Positions 1 to 10,001 of a stretch of DNA of 64,000 nucleotides are shown here, piece by piece. A program made the translations under genes and the position numbers. Source of the DNA: Paramyrothecium sp. XJ0827. Taxonomy: Eukaryota; Ascomycota; Sordariomycetes; Hypocreales; Stachybotryaceae. Position 1 is the first letter of the stretch. The number at the start of each line of letters is the position of its first letter. Where the stretch lies: assembly GCA_020881915.1 (NCBI GenBank), contig JAJFPB010000003.1, forward strand, positions 5,456,001 through 5,520,000. Reading direction: 5' to 3'. The notes beneath the pieces were generated by a model that was not told where the DNA came from, searched no databases, and saw only the letters and a list, made by a program, of their open reading frames with translations.

Positions 1-966
1 GTGTCGACGTGGCGAGATGATACAAGAGATACTGTCAGTCTCAAGTCTCTGCATGCAAGCCTGGAGCGCAACCGTGCGGCGCTGGAGAAGCTGTCGGCCA
101 GTGTGATGCGCGGAACCCTGGAAGCGGATGCGCTGGAGGACCTGTATGGGCGCAACTGGTATAAGTGCTCCAAGCTGACGTGCTTCTTTTTCCACGAGGG
201 CTTCTCTGAACCCGAGGAGCGTAAGAGACACGCCGGACGCCATGACAGACCGTTCAGGTGCACGGCTGATCCGGACTGTTACGGTGCGACTTTCGGCTTC
301 CAGTCACTTTCAGAGCTTGGAAAACACAAAGCGACTGTGCATCCCGGCCATGATCAGCTATCCACAACGTTCACTCGATTTGTTAGGCTGAAGGAAGGTG
401 TACGGCCTGCGGACAAGGATGATGTTGCCCAATTCAGACAGAAGGTTCCGGCCACTTTCCAGTGCACGTTGTGTCCAAAAAATTTCACCAGAGTCTACAA
501 CCTACGTAGCCACCTTCGGACTCACTCCGATGAGCGGCCTTTTGCCTGCATGATCTGTGGGAAGTCATTTGCTAGACAGCATGATAGAAAGCGCCACGAA
601 GCCCTGCACAGTGGTGCAAAACACTTCGTCTGCAAGGGCATGTTGAAAGCTGGTGGAGAATGGGGCTGTGGAAGGCGATTCGCCCGGCCAAGTGCCCTGG
701 GGCTGCATCTTCGGACCTATACGGGCCGTATCTGCATGAAGCCACTGTTAGATGAGGAGAAGAGTCTGCTTCAAAAGGGACGGAAAGACCAAGAAATGCA
801 GAGCAGGGCTCATAATATGATGTTTGCTCAGTGTCCCGCCATAGTCGCCCCGGGTTCCACGGAACTAGAGGATGGTGTTCCTCTCCCAGCCTCCATTCTA
901 ACGAATTACCCTGAATTGGCCCAGGGAGAAGGGCAAGACAGCGAAATGGGCACTCAAAACTTGTGA
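1..966 (+). CDS. C2H2 zinc-finger protein with Crz1-like fingers, 5' end uncertain
   Basis: This is a probable sequence-specific DNA-binding regulator acting in the nucleus. The frame is open from the first base and its first codon is GTG, so the gene probably starts upstream of the window; the stop is at 964-966. The N-terminal part holds two atypical finger-like units (KCSKLTC followed by RHAGRH, then RPFRC with a downstream KHKATVH) of the kind seen in fungal C2H2 proteins of unknown function. The C-terminal part has two canonical fingers (FQCTLC...HLRTH at about residues 154-176 and FACMICGKSF...RHEALH) and a third, CGRRFA-type unit ending in a C2HC arrangement. These three, with the trailing KPLLDEE, closely resemble the DNA-binding region of the calcineurin-responsive factor Crz1. 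Because the N-terminal half is not Crz1-like, it may be a paralog or a different C2H2 family rather than Crz1 itself. Confidence 0.8.
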   Translation: MSTWRDDTRDTVSLKSLHASLERNRAALEKLSASVMRGTLEADALEDLYGRNWYKCSKLTCFFFHEGFSEPEERKRHAGRHDRPFRCTADPDCYGATFGFQSLSELGKHKATVHPGHDQLSTTFTRFVRLKEGVRPADKDDVAQFRQKVPATFQCTLCPKNFTRVYNLRSHLRTHSDERPFACMICGKSFARQHDRKRHEALHSGAKHFVCKGMLKAGGEWGCGRRFARPSALGLHLRTYTGRICMKPLLDEEKSLLQKGRKDQEMQSRAHNMMFAQCPAIVAPGSTELEDGVPLPASILTNYPELAQGEGQDSEMGTQNL

Positions 967-2352
967 GGACAAATTTCCGGCTCACGCCTTTGAAAAGTGT
1001 CTTACACTTTCCTGCTGTATGTGCCTATGAACTTCCTTCAATCATCCCGCAGCATGTTATTGAGTCGAATGATAGGCGAGCTAGGTATATGTTGCTGCAT
1101 GGCTTTGCACGCATCACTGGAAAATTCTAGTGTTAAGGCACGCACGGGGTCGCGACCAGAACAGGTTTCCTTGGCGACCGAGCTGCTCTTTGACGCTAAA
1201 ATTCCAGAACTAAGCCTGCTGGAATGTCCGATATTAGTCAGCGTCCGGGTCAGGTGACCTGGGACCTTCCCCCTCTTTTCTCTACAGCCTCGCCACAAGA
1301 TAATTAGGGGGGCAAGTTGAAGTCTTTGAATATAACAGATGCCACCTTGTGCCTACCGGGCTACCTACCCTATGCTTGTGATCTTACTGTAACATGGTAC
1401 TAGTGTGCTCAAAACCTCAAAACTCGGTTTTCCTGCCTTCAGCGCTCGAACCTCTTACTTAAGGATACCTAAAAGGGTAATTAGTGGATATTGTCCAGGG
1501 GCTATAGTCAACTTACAGCGCCACACGCCAGAAAAGCCACACATATCACGTGCACCTAGTTTCTTTCAATTACCCTCTCTCTTTACTTTCTTCCCTCTCT
1601 TTTATCCTGCTTTTCTCTGTTTCCTAAAATCCCCTATAAGCTGCCCAATAAGTCCTCTACCTACTAAATCCCCTACAAGTTAGCTACTAAATTAGGATCT
1701 AATTATGTTAAAAATGATGTCGGATGGTAAAGCGGAATTTTGAGTACATCCGGACCTATTTGCTTGATATCCCACCGTACGTGACGATTCTTTACCTCAT
1801 AGGGACTAGTAAAACCGCAGGAGAATTTTTGTGTCTAAGATCGTTGTTCTTCCGCCCCAGCCAGCTTTCCAAGAGTCATTTTATCTACTTCAAGTGTGCT
1901 AAATACATCCGAGACTTGGTCCTGCCTTTTGAGCTGCTGGATGCTGAATGGCGTTTGTTCTGGCATTTTTCCTTCGGTTTAACATATGACTTGAACGCTT
2001 GAACCACAAGACCCGGAGCACGGTGCAGACAACAATTGGCTGCAAGCCTTTTAGTTTTGGCGCTTGTAGATGGGATTGCTAGAATGCAGGAACAAGGCTT
2101 GCGGTTGGGCCATGGATAGTGGCTATATTTGTGTGGGTCATGGTGGCCCAGTCAAGACAACAATGGTCGCCCTCGTTATTAATATTTCAAAGTCGGGATC
2201 AACTAAACAGGAAATATCGCCCAGGACCTGCGCTGTCAAGCACACCTGTCCATTAAAGACAGCCATGCTTGAGCTTTTTGTAACTGTCTCCCCTTATTTG
2301 CTGTATATTCATTCAAGTAACATCCAATACTATGAACAGGAGGGAATTGTGG
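967..2352. other. intergenic, no gene recognised
   Basis: Open frames here are short, mostly start at non-ATG codons and show no recognisable domain, signal peptide or splice-linked continuation. A pyrimidine-rich stretch lies around 1560-1680. Nothing else stands out. Confidence 0.5.
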
Positions 2353-2587
2353 CTATGGTGTGCACTCCAGTAGACACCCGAAAAGACACGGGTTGTTTAT
2401 AAGATTAGGTGGTGGCGAGAAACAGCCGCCATTCCTATTACGGCATGCCTGGATGCAAGCCTATTTTGGGCAAAGTCAGCATGAGTCTCAATTTCGCTTG
2501 GTCTAAACTTACAGCTACAGCAGGGGTAAATTGCGGTGCAGCAAAAGTCACCACAGCAAAGCCAAAGATCGCAAGGGACAGCTTCAT
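2353..2587 (-). CDS. small secreted cysteine-rich peptide, 60 aa, two exons
   Basis: Exons are complement(2513..2587) and complement(2353..2460), with a 52-nt intron (GTAAGT donor at 2512, CTGAC-like branch point, TAG acceptor). The phase is perfect and the two exons total 183 nt. Exon 1 encodes a textbook signal peptide (MKLSLAIFGFAVVTFAAP) and exon 2 the mature part. The mature region has six cysteines spaced C-X3-C-X6-C-X11-C-X3-C-X3-C, enough for three disulfides, in only about 35 residues. A TATA-like element lies about 200 bases upstream. I recognise no family: the spacing is not that of hydrophobins, CFEM proteins or a typical CS-alpha-beta defensin. The role is unknown; being secreted, tiny and cysteine-rich, it could be an effector or antimicrobial-type peptide, but that is inference. 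No single ORF covers it, so ORF-based annotation would miss it. Confidence 0.7.
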
Positions 2588-2786
2588 GTCGACAGGTGTA
2601 TGTAGGAGCGAGCTGCAGAGACATGATTAGCTTCCGTGAGTAACATGTCCCAGCGAAAAAAAGTTCTAATCTGATTTTTGTAGGCTTACCGGTATGAGTT
2701 CTGAAAAGGTCTTGGACCAAGATCGTGGCATCAATAGAAGCTAAGGAGACGGAACAAAATCGTTGGTCAGGCTCAAAACACAGGAC

Positions 2787-2795
2787 CTTTATATA
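2787..2795 (-). promoter_or_regulatory. TATA-like element upstream of the secreted peptide gene
   Basis: Minus-strand TATATAAAG, 200 bases before the ATG at 2587. A possible 5'-UTR intron lies between it and the start (minus-strand GTAAGCC near 2690 to TGCAG near 2615), which would explain the distance. Confidence 0.4.
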
Positions 2796-3632
2796 CCTAG
2801 TCTAGGACCTGCGGCCAAATCTGAATCGGACGCCGTGACCGCAATTTTGAGCTTGAAGAAACGAATCCGGTGAAAAATTGAAAACTGCATGTGTGTGGAG
2901 GGTGCTAATGCAAGCCACTATGACATACCCCAGATCGATGACGATCAAACTCCTTGACGGGATCGGGACAGCTCGGACCTACACAATACATACCTTTTGA
3001 CTGATTGACCTCTTTCCCATCAGGCTCGAAGCTCCTAGTCTGCTTCTGCAGCGATACCCCTTCCATGCCAATAACAACCATGAATGACCTGACCTGACGT
3101 TTACACAATAATGTGTCTGTGAACCGTTCCCCATGGATACAACACCAGTCTGGCTCGAACGTCCTTAATCATGCTAATCGGTAAACCGGCAGTTCCTAAG
3201 ATGTGCTGTCATTCCACCTCGAAGAATCGTTAGCACGACCTAGGACGGTGGCAAATTTCAGCCTCGTCCGACAGCCAGCCATGCTGATCTATGCCTAATA
3301 CTATGTCTGAGGTAACGGAGTAAACTGCCACAACCGCCCCCACTACAGCACTTGCGCAGCTCCAGTGTAATCTGGCCTACAATCAAGGGCTACCGCCGGT
3401 AACTGAACAGTTCCTTTCACCAATGCAACCACACCTTGTCCTACCATAACACAACTGGGCCACCTTTGGCGAGGCAATCTACGTTTAGGCAGCAGCAAGT
3501 ACGGAACTAGCCCAGGTCGGCAGTATAATTGAAGAAATATTCCCGCCATCCTGGCTCCATACTAGTGTCCTCCAAATCGTTCCATTGGGGAAAACTATCA
3601 CGATTGTCGAACAATCTTCAGCTGTCGTTGTC
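2796..3632. other. intergenic, no gene recognised
   Basis: No supported coding region. Candidate frames on both strands are short and lack domains. Confidence 0.4.
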
Positions 3633-5836
3633 ATGGGGGTCGAAGCAGCCAAACCCTTAAGGGAAAAAGACCTCACGCGATATCCTGATAAAAGAAGAGT
3701 TACTCAGGCTTGGCAAAAAACCGTGATTGCAGGCGCAGTCGTCGCCTCTTTGGTGCTCGGAGTAAACATCGGCTTCTTTATCTGGGCCAGGCGAAACCAT
3801 GAACAGCTACCGGATGGTACTGCAGAAGTTTTTGAAGGTAGCATATAAAACCCGAAACTTGCTGTTTCGCGAGAATCCCACTAATCCCTGGATAACAGGT
3901 GATTGCAAGACGAGCGAATCTGCGACTCTGTGGCCCGAACTTGTTATCAATATCTTGTCAACCCTCCTTCTTGGGGCAAGCAATTACTGCGCTCAACTAG
4001 TATCTTCGCCTACAAGAGAGGATATTGACAAAGCCCACGCAAAGGGGACGTGGATTGACATTGGTATTCCCAGAAACCTCTTTTACATTCCTTATTGGCG
4101 GACCTTTCTATGGGCCTCGCTATTCCTGAGCTCCATCCCGCTTCATCTAGTGTACTGATAACCCCTCAACCATATGTTCACATTGATTGACCATATTCCC
4201 AGCTATAATTCCGTGATATTCAGAACACAGGCTTTCGTCGAATATCAAGCAACACTCGTAACTGAGACATTCCTCGAGGGTGCTTCATGGAACCAAACTC
4301 GTATTATCTCTCAACATTATCTGCAGCCTTCCGCGCCAGAAATATCTATTATAGAGCATATGCAAGCTGCTGCGATAGCGAATAATCTTACCCGCCTCGA
4401 TAAATCGGAGTGTATTCAGGCGTATGGAAATCCCTTATCACAGTCAGGATGGAAGAATGTCTTACTCGTGACATCCAATCACAGTCAAGACAGTGTTATT
4501 GAATACTGGGACCAAGACGTCCAGCAAGGGAATTTAATTTGGAGTTGGCTATGCTTTGCATCTTCCGCAAACGGTTATGATAACACGAGGTGTGACACGG
4601 ACAAGATGGCCAAAGAGGTTTCGGCATGGAACGTATGGCCCGACTATGCGTTCATACCTGGGGCCTCTGACCTGGCTGAACGGCCTCCATCTCCCGTTCT
4701 TTACTGCTTGGCTGAACGATTTACCATGCGCTGTACTATTCGAGTAAGTCTGAGGCTTTTGGCCATTATTATGGCTTTCAATGCGATCAAGGTCTGCTGT
4801 TTGTTTGCCACCATTTTCACTCCTGGCTTTCGACCACTAGCTACAGTTGGAGACGCAATCGTCTCATTTCTCGAGCATCCGGATCATACCACAGCCGAAT
4901 CTGGGCCCTTAACCTTTTGCAGCTGTCAGGTCTAGACGATTCGCTCACGGCAAACGCTACGCACCGGTTACTTTTTATCGCAAACGTCATCACTGGATAA
5001 GAGCCATCAAAGGATTCAGATTGTCGATCTGCATTTCATTGTAAGAGAGCATGATTTACAAAGCTCATACTCAGGCTAACACGCGATGGCGCATAGATGT
5101 ATTATTTTATGGAGTATCGGTATTTTTCTGCCTCACGACAGCCTTAAAAGACCGAGACATCTTATCAAAAGGCTTCAATGACAACTTTGGAAATATGGTC
5201 TTGCCCACGATTGGAGTATCATTAGTTCAAGGTGTTGTTATTGCCAATACGCCTCAAGTCCTGATCAGCTTTACGTATCTCTTTTACAACAACATTTTTA
5301 CGTCCATGGTCCTTGCATATGAATACAGCCGATATGCATCGGTCCGCAAACCCCTTCGGGTCAGCCATCCTCGTGGACAACAACGGAGCACGCTATGGTT
5401 GCAACTTCCCTACCGTTATATCATTCCCATGATGATATGCTCAACACTTCTTCACTGGGCAGTCTCACGCAGCTTATATCTTGTACAACTAGCTGTTTAC
5501 AACAGGGATGGTGAAGAGGATCCCGCTAGAGCGATTAGTGGATGCGGATATGGTGGCTCTGCCCTTGTTTTGTCGCTATGTTTGGGGTCGACCATGATAT
5601 TGATGCTGGTGGCGTTTTCCTGTCGCCGGCTGGACCCTGGTATGCCAGTGGCGGGATCTTGCTCAATAGCGATCAGTGCGGCAACTCATATTGGCGACGA
5701 TGAAAGTGACATGGGTGCTTTGCCTCTACAATATGGGATTGCTGTAGGAGCAGGAGCAGATAGAAATCGACGAGAACGCGTAGGTTTCTCGAGTCGTCCG
5801 GTAAGGCCACTGGTTGACGGCGAGGTTTATACTTAA
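3633..5836 (+). CDS. DUF6536-like polytopic membrane protein, reading frame broken
   Basis: This is a multi-spanning membrane protein of the fungal DUF6536 type; the biochemical role is unknown. Exon 1 starts at the ATG at 3633 and encodes the first membrane segment (ending NIGFFIWA). A 61-nt intron (3838-3898) and a 51-nt intron (4152-4202) splice in phase, giving the family hallmarks NILSTLLLGASNYC, SSPTREDIDKAHAKG, SSIPLHLVYNSVIF, YCLAERF and GDAIVSFLEHPDHTT. After that the frame shifts by one base: a basic loop (HGKRYAPVTFYRKRHHW) reads in frame 2. The shift can be explained by one extra T in the TTTT run at 4915-4918. A second inconsistency follows between 5009 and 5075, where a 52-nt intron (5023-5074) is expected but is out of phase and the unspliced frame has TAA at 5042. 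The C-terminal part (5075-5836) is again conserved (LPYRYIIPMMICSTLLHW) and open to the stop. It is either sequencing error or a recent pseudogene. Confidence 0.75.
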
Positions 5837-7323
5837 TTAGGAAGGGAGCTATGGAGATTTAGCAGTCAATGGTCAGAAGCCTCGGGCCTCTTCATATTCT
5901 TGGAGCCAGCTTGACCAGATACTATCGTTTCAAATCTACGAATAGATTTTAAACAGAAGAATGGATTCGCGACGTAATCCATTGTCTTTTCAATCTCAAT
6001 CAATTTCTCCTCTACTCCCACTTGTGAACAGAATAGGTAGAAAAAAGCGAGATCAAAAATAGCGGAACTCCCCCCTTTCTGATGCCTTGTGAGACAGGAA
6101 GTCCTTCTAGCTTCCCTTCACAATGGATGACTTCGCGTGGCCTCCTTTCAGGAATCGTAAACAACTCTAGATCTGAACTTTGACGATATGAATAGTCCGA
6201 GGCTTCACTGTCTCCTAGTTTGTATGCCTAGGAGGAGCTGATTCACCTGTAATTTGGCAGCGGGCAATCAATCCCTTCACTAGTTGAAGACATTTGAGGG
6301 CCGAGGAGAATCGTCAACTTCGCATAAGGCAAGACTCCCAAGCTCCTGCCTTCCTAGCAGTCGAGCCCCTCGCTACTATGCCTCATACTGTGCGAATTGG
6401 TGAAATCATCTGGAGTCACATTTCACTTGTTAGCATTGTGTGGGGCTGGCCTCAGCTGACAAGGTTTGGGCGCCCAAGTCTCAGCCACTTTGACCAAGTG
6501 GCATACATTCAGCACTCTGCTAATAAAAGAAGTTGGGTAGCGGAATCTGGTCATACTTTATTTTGTAAAAATCGAGACTCGTTGCAGTCCTTGGTTACTA
6601 TAGAAATAGAACAAGAGCGCACACTTTGACATCAGTGCATCCACCAGCGCCGTTAGATATATTAGGGCTTCCGGTTCACTTTAAAGAAACTTCAATAATT
6701 TGTAGTCAGCCATTCTCTGCCTGTTTTTGCAGAGCAGAACGCTATGAAGACCGAGTAAATAGCGTAGAGCTGTGGTAGCCATTGGACTAAAGCTGACGAA
6801 GCCAGTTTTGGTAGCATTCGAGCACGTGCAGACATCAAAATTGGTTGCTATTCTCAATGGTCTTGCAGCCTCCTGCTCGCATTGACGCGAAACGATTCAC
6901 GAGCAACTCGACCTGTACATCCAGGTAACTTGATTTGCATGAGGTAGGGTGGTGCCGTACCTGGCGTGTTCTTGTAAAACAGCCATTTCCTTTGCGCTTC
7001 ACAGACATTGCGATGCTGGCTACGTGCGTACCTAACCTAAACAAAATTCTGTGGGCGAGACTCAGAAATACAGAGAATCAGATGAGACCTTTGAGGAGAG
7101 TCGGAAATTGGTTTGTGGAATGATGTACTGGTCAACCCACGCGCCTACCGCCTTCTGTTCCACAAACGCAAACATACCGACTTGATTATTCAAAGGCGCG
7201 TAGGCTCGGGGCTGAAACAAGGCTGAGTGAATCTCCTTGTGCGCAGTTCACCCCTTTCTCATTCCTCTCATCACTTCGACAAAACGCTGCTTTTGGATCT
7301 ATCCAACGCTTCGCTTCAAGATA
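5837..7323. other. intergenic, no gene recognised
   Basis: Only short, mostly non-ATG frames occur here, without domains. The last part serves as the 5' region of the lectin gene. Confidence 0.45.
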
Positions 7324-8908
7324 ATGGCTATTTCAGGATCTGGTTTCTCGACTCTGCCCGAGGTCATCCCGTCGAGAGCCCTCCCGGAGGTCGCAATACC
7401 GATCGGAGAGCTCGAAGTCGTCCCTAATGACGCGTCACACAGTACTACAACAGCAAGCGGGGGCTACGCTGAATGGCACAAAGTACAAGAAGTCAACAAT
7501 GATGTCCCAAATGAGACCAGCACCAACAGATCTCAGTCACTTACGGTCTATGGTTGGTCAAAGCGGAAGCTGCGGATCGTATTGGCAGTGGTGATCGTTG
7601 TCATTATCACAGTCGTGGTAGGCACCACCGCTGGAACACTCCTTGGCAAAGACGGGTACGTGTATGGAGCCTTCTACGACCTCACTTGGCTGATATATTA
7701 TCGACAGCCCGTCTTTAGGCGGCTCGGAGCCTTCCGACTCTTCAGATCGTGATACAGAATCAACAACAATAATTTCATCCACAACATCCTCTAGCCCAGG
7801 TACTGAAACAGCGCTATTTGGTACTCCGACGTCGTTCCCGACCACGCTGAAAGCAAGCGACTCGAAATGTCATAATAGAATATGCCCTAAAATGCTTGCA
7901 CTCGCCTACGAGTCCGAGTCCTCCGCACTACTCGTTGCCCTTGGTGAAGACCGACAGTATCACTACCGAAAGACGAATGGCGAACGATGGACTAGCGGTT
8001 GGGAACCGCTTGGTGGCAAACTCTACGGACAGCCTGACCTATTCTCCATGATCCCCGGTCGAACCGAAATTTTTGGCACCAGAGAGAATGATCGCCACAT
8101 ACAGAGAAGGACATATAGACAGGGCTCATGGGACCCGTCTTGGGAGACACACGAGGGAGACATCTACGCAGCCCCAGTTGGTTGCTCACCAAGTCAAGGT
8201 AGAGGATTGGTATGGACAGTCAACAAATAACGACAGCTTGCCATGGATGAATTTGCAAATGGCCGGTGGGTGCATAATAAGTGGAACATCGCATATTCGC
8301 AAAATCTAACCAGCAATCCGGCCGTAGTCTGTGATGCAGAGCAGGTTGATATTGTTGCGTATGGCGGTAATGAGGGCCCCGGTGAGCTCATCGTGAAACG
8401 TTCGGATAGGACTGAATTTACGCCATGGCGGGCTCGTGGTGGTCAGTATCAAGCTAACCCAGTGCTGGCTCGAGTTGGAACTAAATCAGTCGCGTTCTTT
8501 CGAATTGATGCGAACGGCGATCTGCGTTACGGCCAATGGGATGACGTCGCGCATATAGACGTTTCTGGTTTCGAGAGCTTGGGCAGAGGTTTCATGTCTG
8601 TGGTGGACACCCTGGAATCGGAGGATCGGATCGACATTGTCGCGTTACGTACAGATCGTCACCTCAAGCACAATGCACTGGTGGAGGGCAGATGGATGGA
8701 TGAATGGCAAGACTTGGGTGGCTTCTTCAACTCTGCTCCTTTGGTTATGCGGCCAAGAGTGGATCAGGTCTTAGTGTTCGGTATGGGCCCAGAGGGTGAG
8801 ATGATTCATGGTCTTTGGGATGTAAATGGGAGTTTATGGGTGCGTGGGAAGTGGTTTGTTGATGGTGGCAATTTCAGTAGTGAAACACTTCAGCGCGGCC
8901 CGCCATAG
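7324..8908 (+). CDS. membrane-anchored PLL-like beta-propeller lectin, frame interrupted once
   Basis: Exon 1 (7324-7655) encodes a Ser/Thr/Pro-containing N-terminal tail and one transmembrane helix (about residues 80-105, rich in V and I, IVLAVVIVVIITVVVG). A 52-nt intron (7656-7707) joins it in phase to exon 2 (7708-8908). Exon 2 starts with a Ser/Thr-rich linker and a CHNRIC pair. It then holds repeated propeller blades of the PLL/fucose-lectin-like type, with recurrent patterns such as SGWEPLGGKL, W..EWQDLGGFFNSAPLV, HGLWD and rows of 'lGG...P.......VF'. By analogy it would bind carbohydrate outside the membrane. An in-frame TAA at 8228-8230 interrupts the propeller. Two opposite single-base changes (AAA for AA at 8225-8227, one G for two at 8240) would give an uninterrupted frame with better family resemblance, so sequence error is likely. 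Without the stop the frame encodes 510 residues. Confidence 0.7.
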
Positions 8909-8950
8909 TATCTTCATAGACAATAGCACTGCATGTAGTGGGGATCGATT

Positions 8951-9059
8951 AAGCATAGTTTATACTTAATCGGATAAGCATAGTTTATACTTAATCGGAT
9001 AAGCATAGTTTATACTTAATCGGATAAGCATAGTTTATACTTAATCGGATAAGCATAGC
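8951..9059. repeat. 25-bp tandem repeat, four full copies plus a partial
   Basis: The unit is AAGCATAGTTTATACTTAAT followed by CGGAT. Four identical copies occupy 8951-9050, and a ninth-base-truncated fifth copy ends at 9059. Perfect identity implies recent expansion. It starts 42 bases after the lectin stop codon. Confidence 0.95.
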
Positions 9060-9884
9060 TTTCCCTGTCTCCGAGACACAGACAAGCTTCGCGACGGCTG
9101 AACGAGCAGTGTCATAGGGTGGTAGACTGTCCATTGAAAGATTTATATTGGCATTGTCGACTAGACATCAATTTTAGTCCTGTCTTTTAGCGGTAGTCAC
9201 ATTGGACTGCTCAGGAAAAAGCCTTGAATATGTATCTTTTGATTATTGATGGCTTCATGTCTCCAAGACCGGGAAGGGAGGCAACTAAATCGTGTCGAGG
9301 ATTTGTTTTGAGAAATCCTGACAGAGCAATGCTCTAATCTGGGTATTAATATTGCCATTGCCGTCGACGCACATTTGGCGAGCGAGAAATTCCAAGGCCA
9401 AGCTGATTCTCAGTCCTCTCGCCTGGTCTATATTATTATATGATGGATCTCAGAGCGGTCTAGGGTACCATCGCTACTCACCCGATCCGAAATTTGTCGG
9501 CGAATCCGAACCGGCCTATCGGATGAGCTCGTATGGGGTCAGCCAAGACCGGGCAGATCTGACATGACCTATACTGAGCGTGTTAAGGAAGCTGGGGACA
9601 GAGATGAAATGATTAGCATGAGCGCAGTTCATTGGATAGAAATGAACCCTGGGTTTAAACGATGATCTCAGGATTCCCATCTGATGCTGCCCCCTGTACG
9701 CCGAGAAGCTCTGCCCATGCACAGAATGCAGTGAGCAGGGATCGCGGCTTTTTTTCACCGGATTGCGTGGCGACGCATTCGCTAGCGACAAATGCGATAA
9801 TTATTTTGCTCAGATTGGTCGATTAATGAAAATACGAGCATGCAAAATGCACATGGGTTTGAGATGGGTATCGTGGATTTCTCA
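9060..9884. other. intergenic, no gene recognised
   Basis: No supported gene on either strand; short frames only. Confidence 0.45.
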
Positions 9885-9890
9885 TATAAA
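9885..9890 (+). promoter_or_regulatory. TATA box of the large subtilase gene
   Basis: CATATAAAG context, 112 bases upstream of the ATG at 10002, a normal distance for an expressed fungal gene. Confidence 0.5.
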
Positions 9891-10001
9891 GACCGGGTGC
9901 ATCGCTCAATACTTTCACACGCCATGACCGATCGTGCTTTGACGTCTACTCGCATGTTTGGAGTCCTTTCCGCATCTCAGACACAGTTGCGACATCAAGC
10001 T

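Noticed and set aside
4861..4921. A 61-nt GT-AG intron that would avoid the frameshift in the DUF6536 gene
   Set aside because: It would remove the conserved FLEHPDHTT block, so a one-base shift is the better explanation.
8199..8236. A 38-nt intron that would remove the TAA in the lectin gene
   Set aside because: Not a multiple of three, very short, and it would delete a conserved blade segment.
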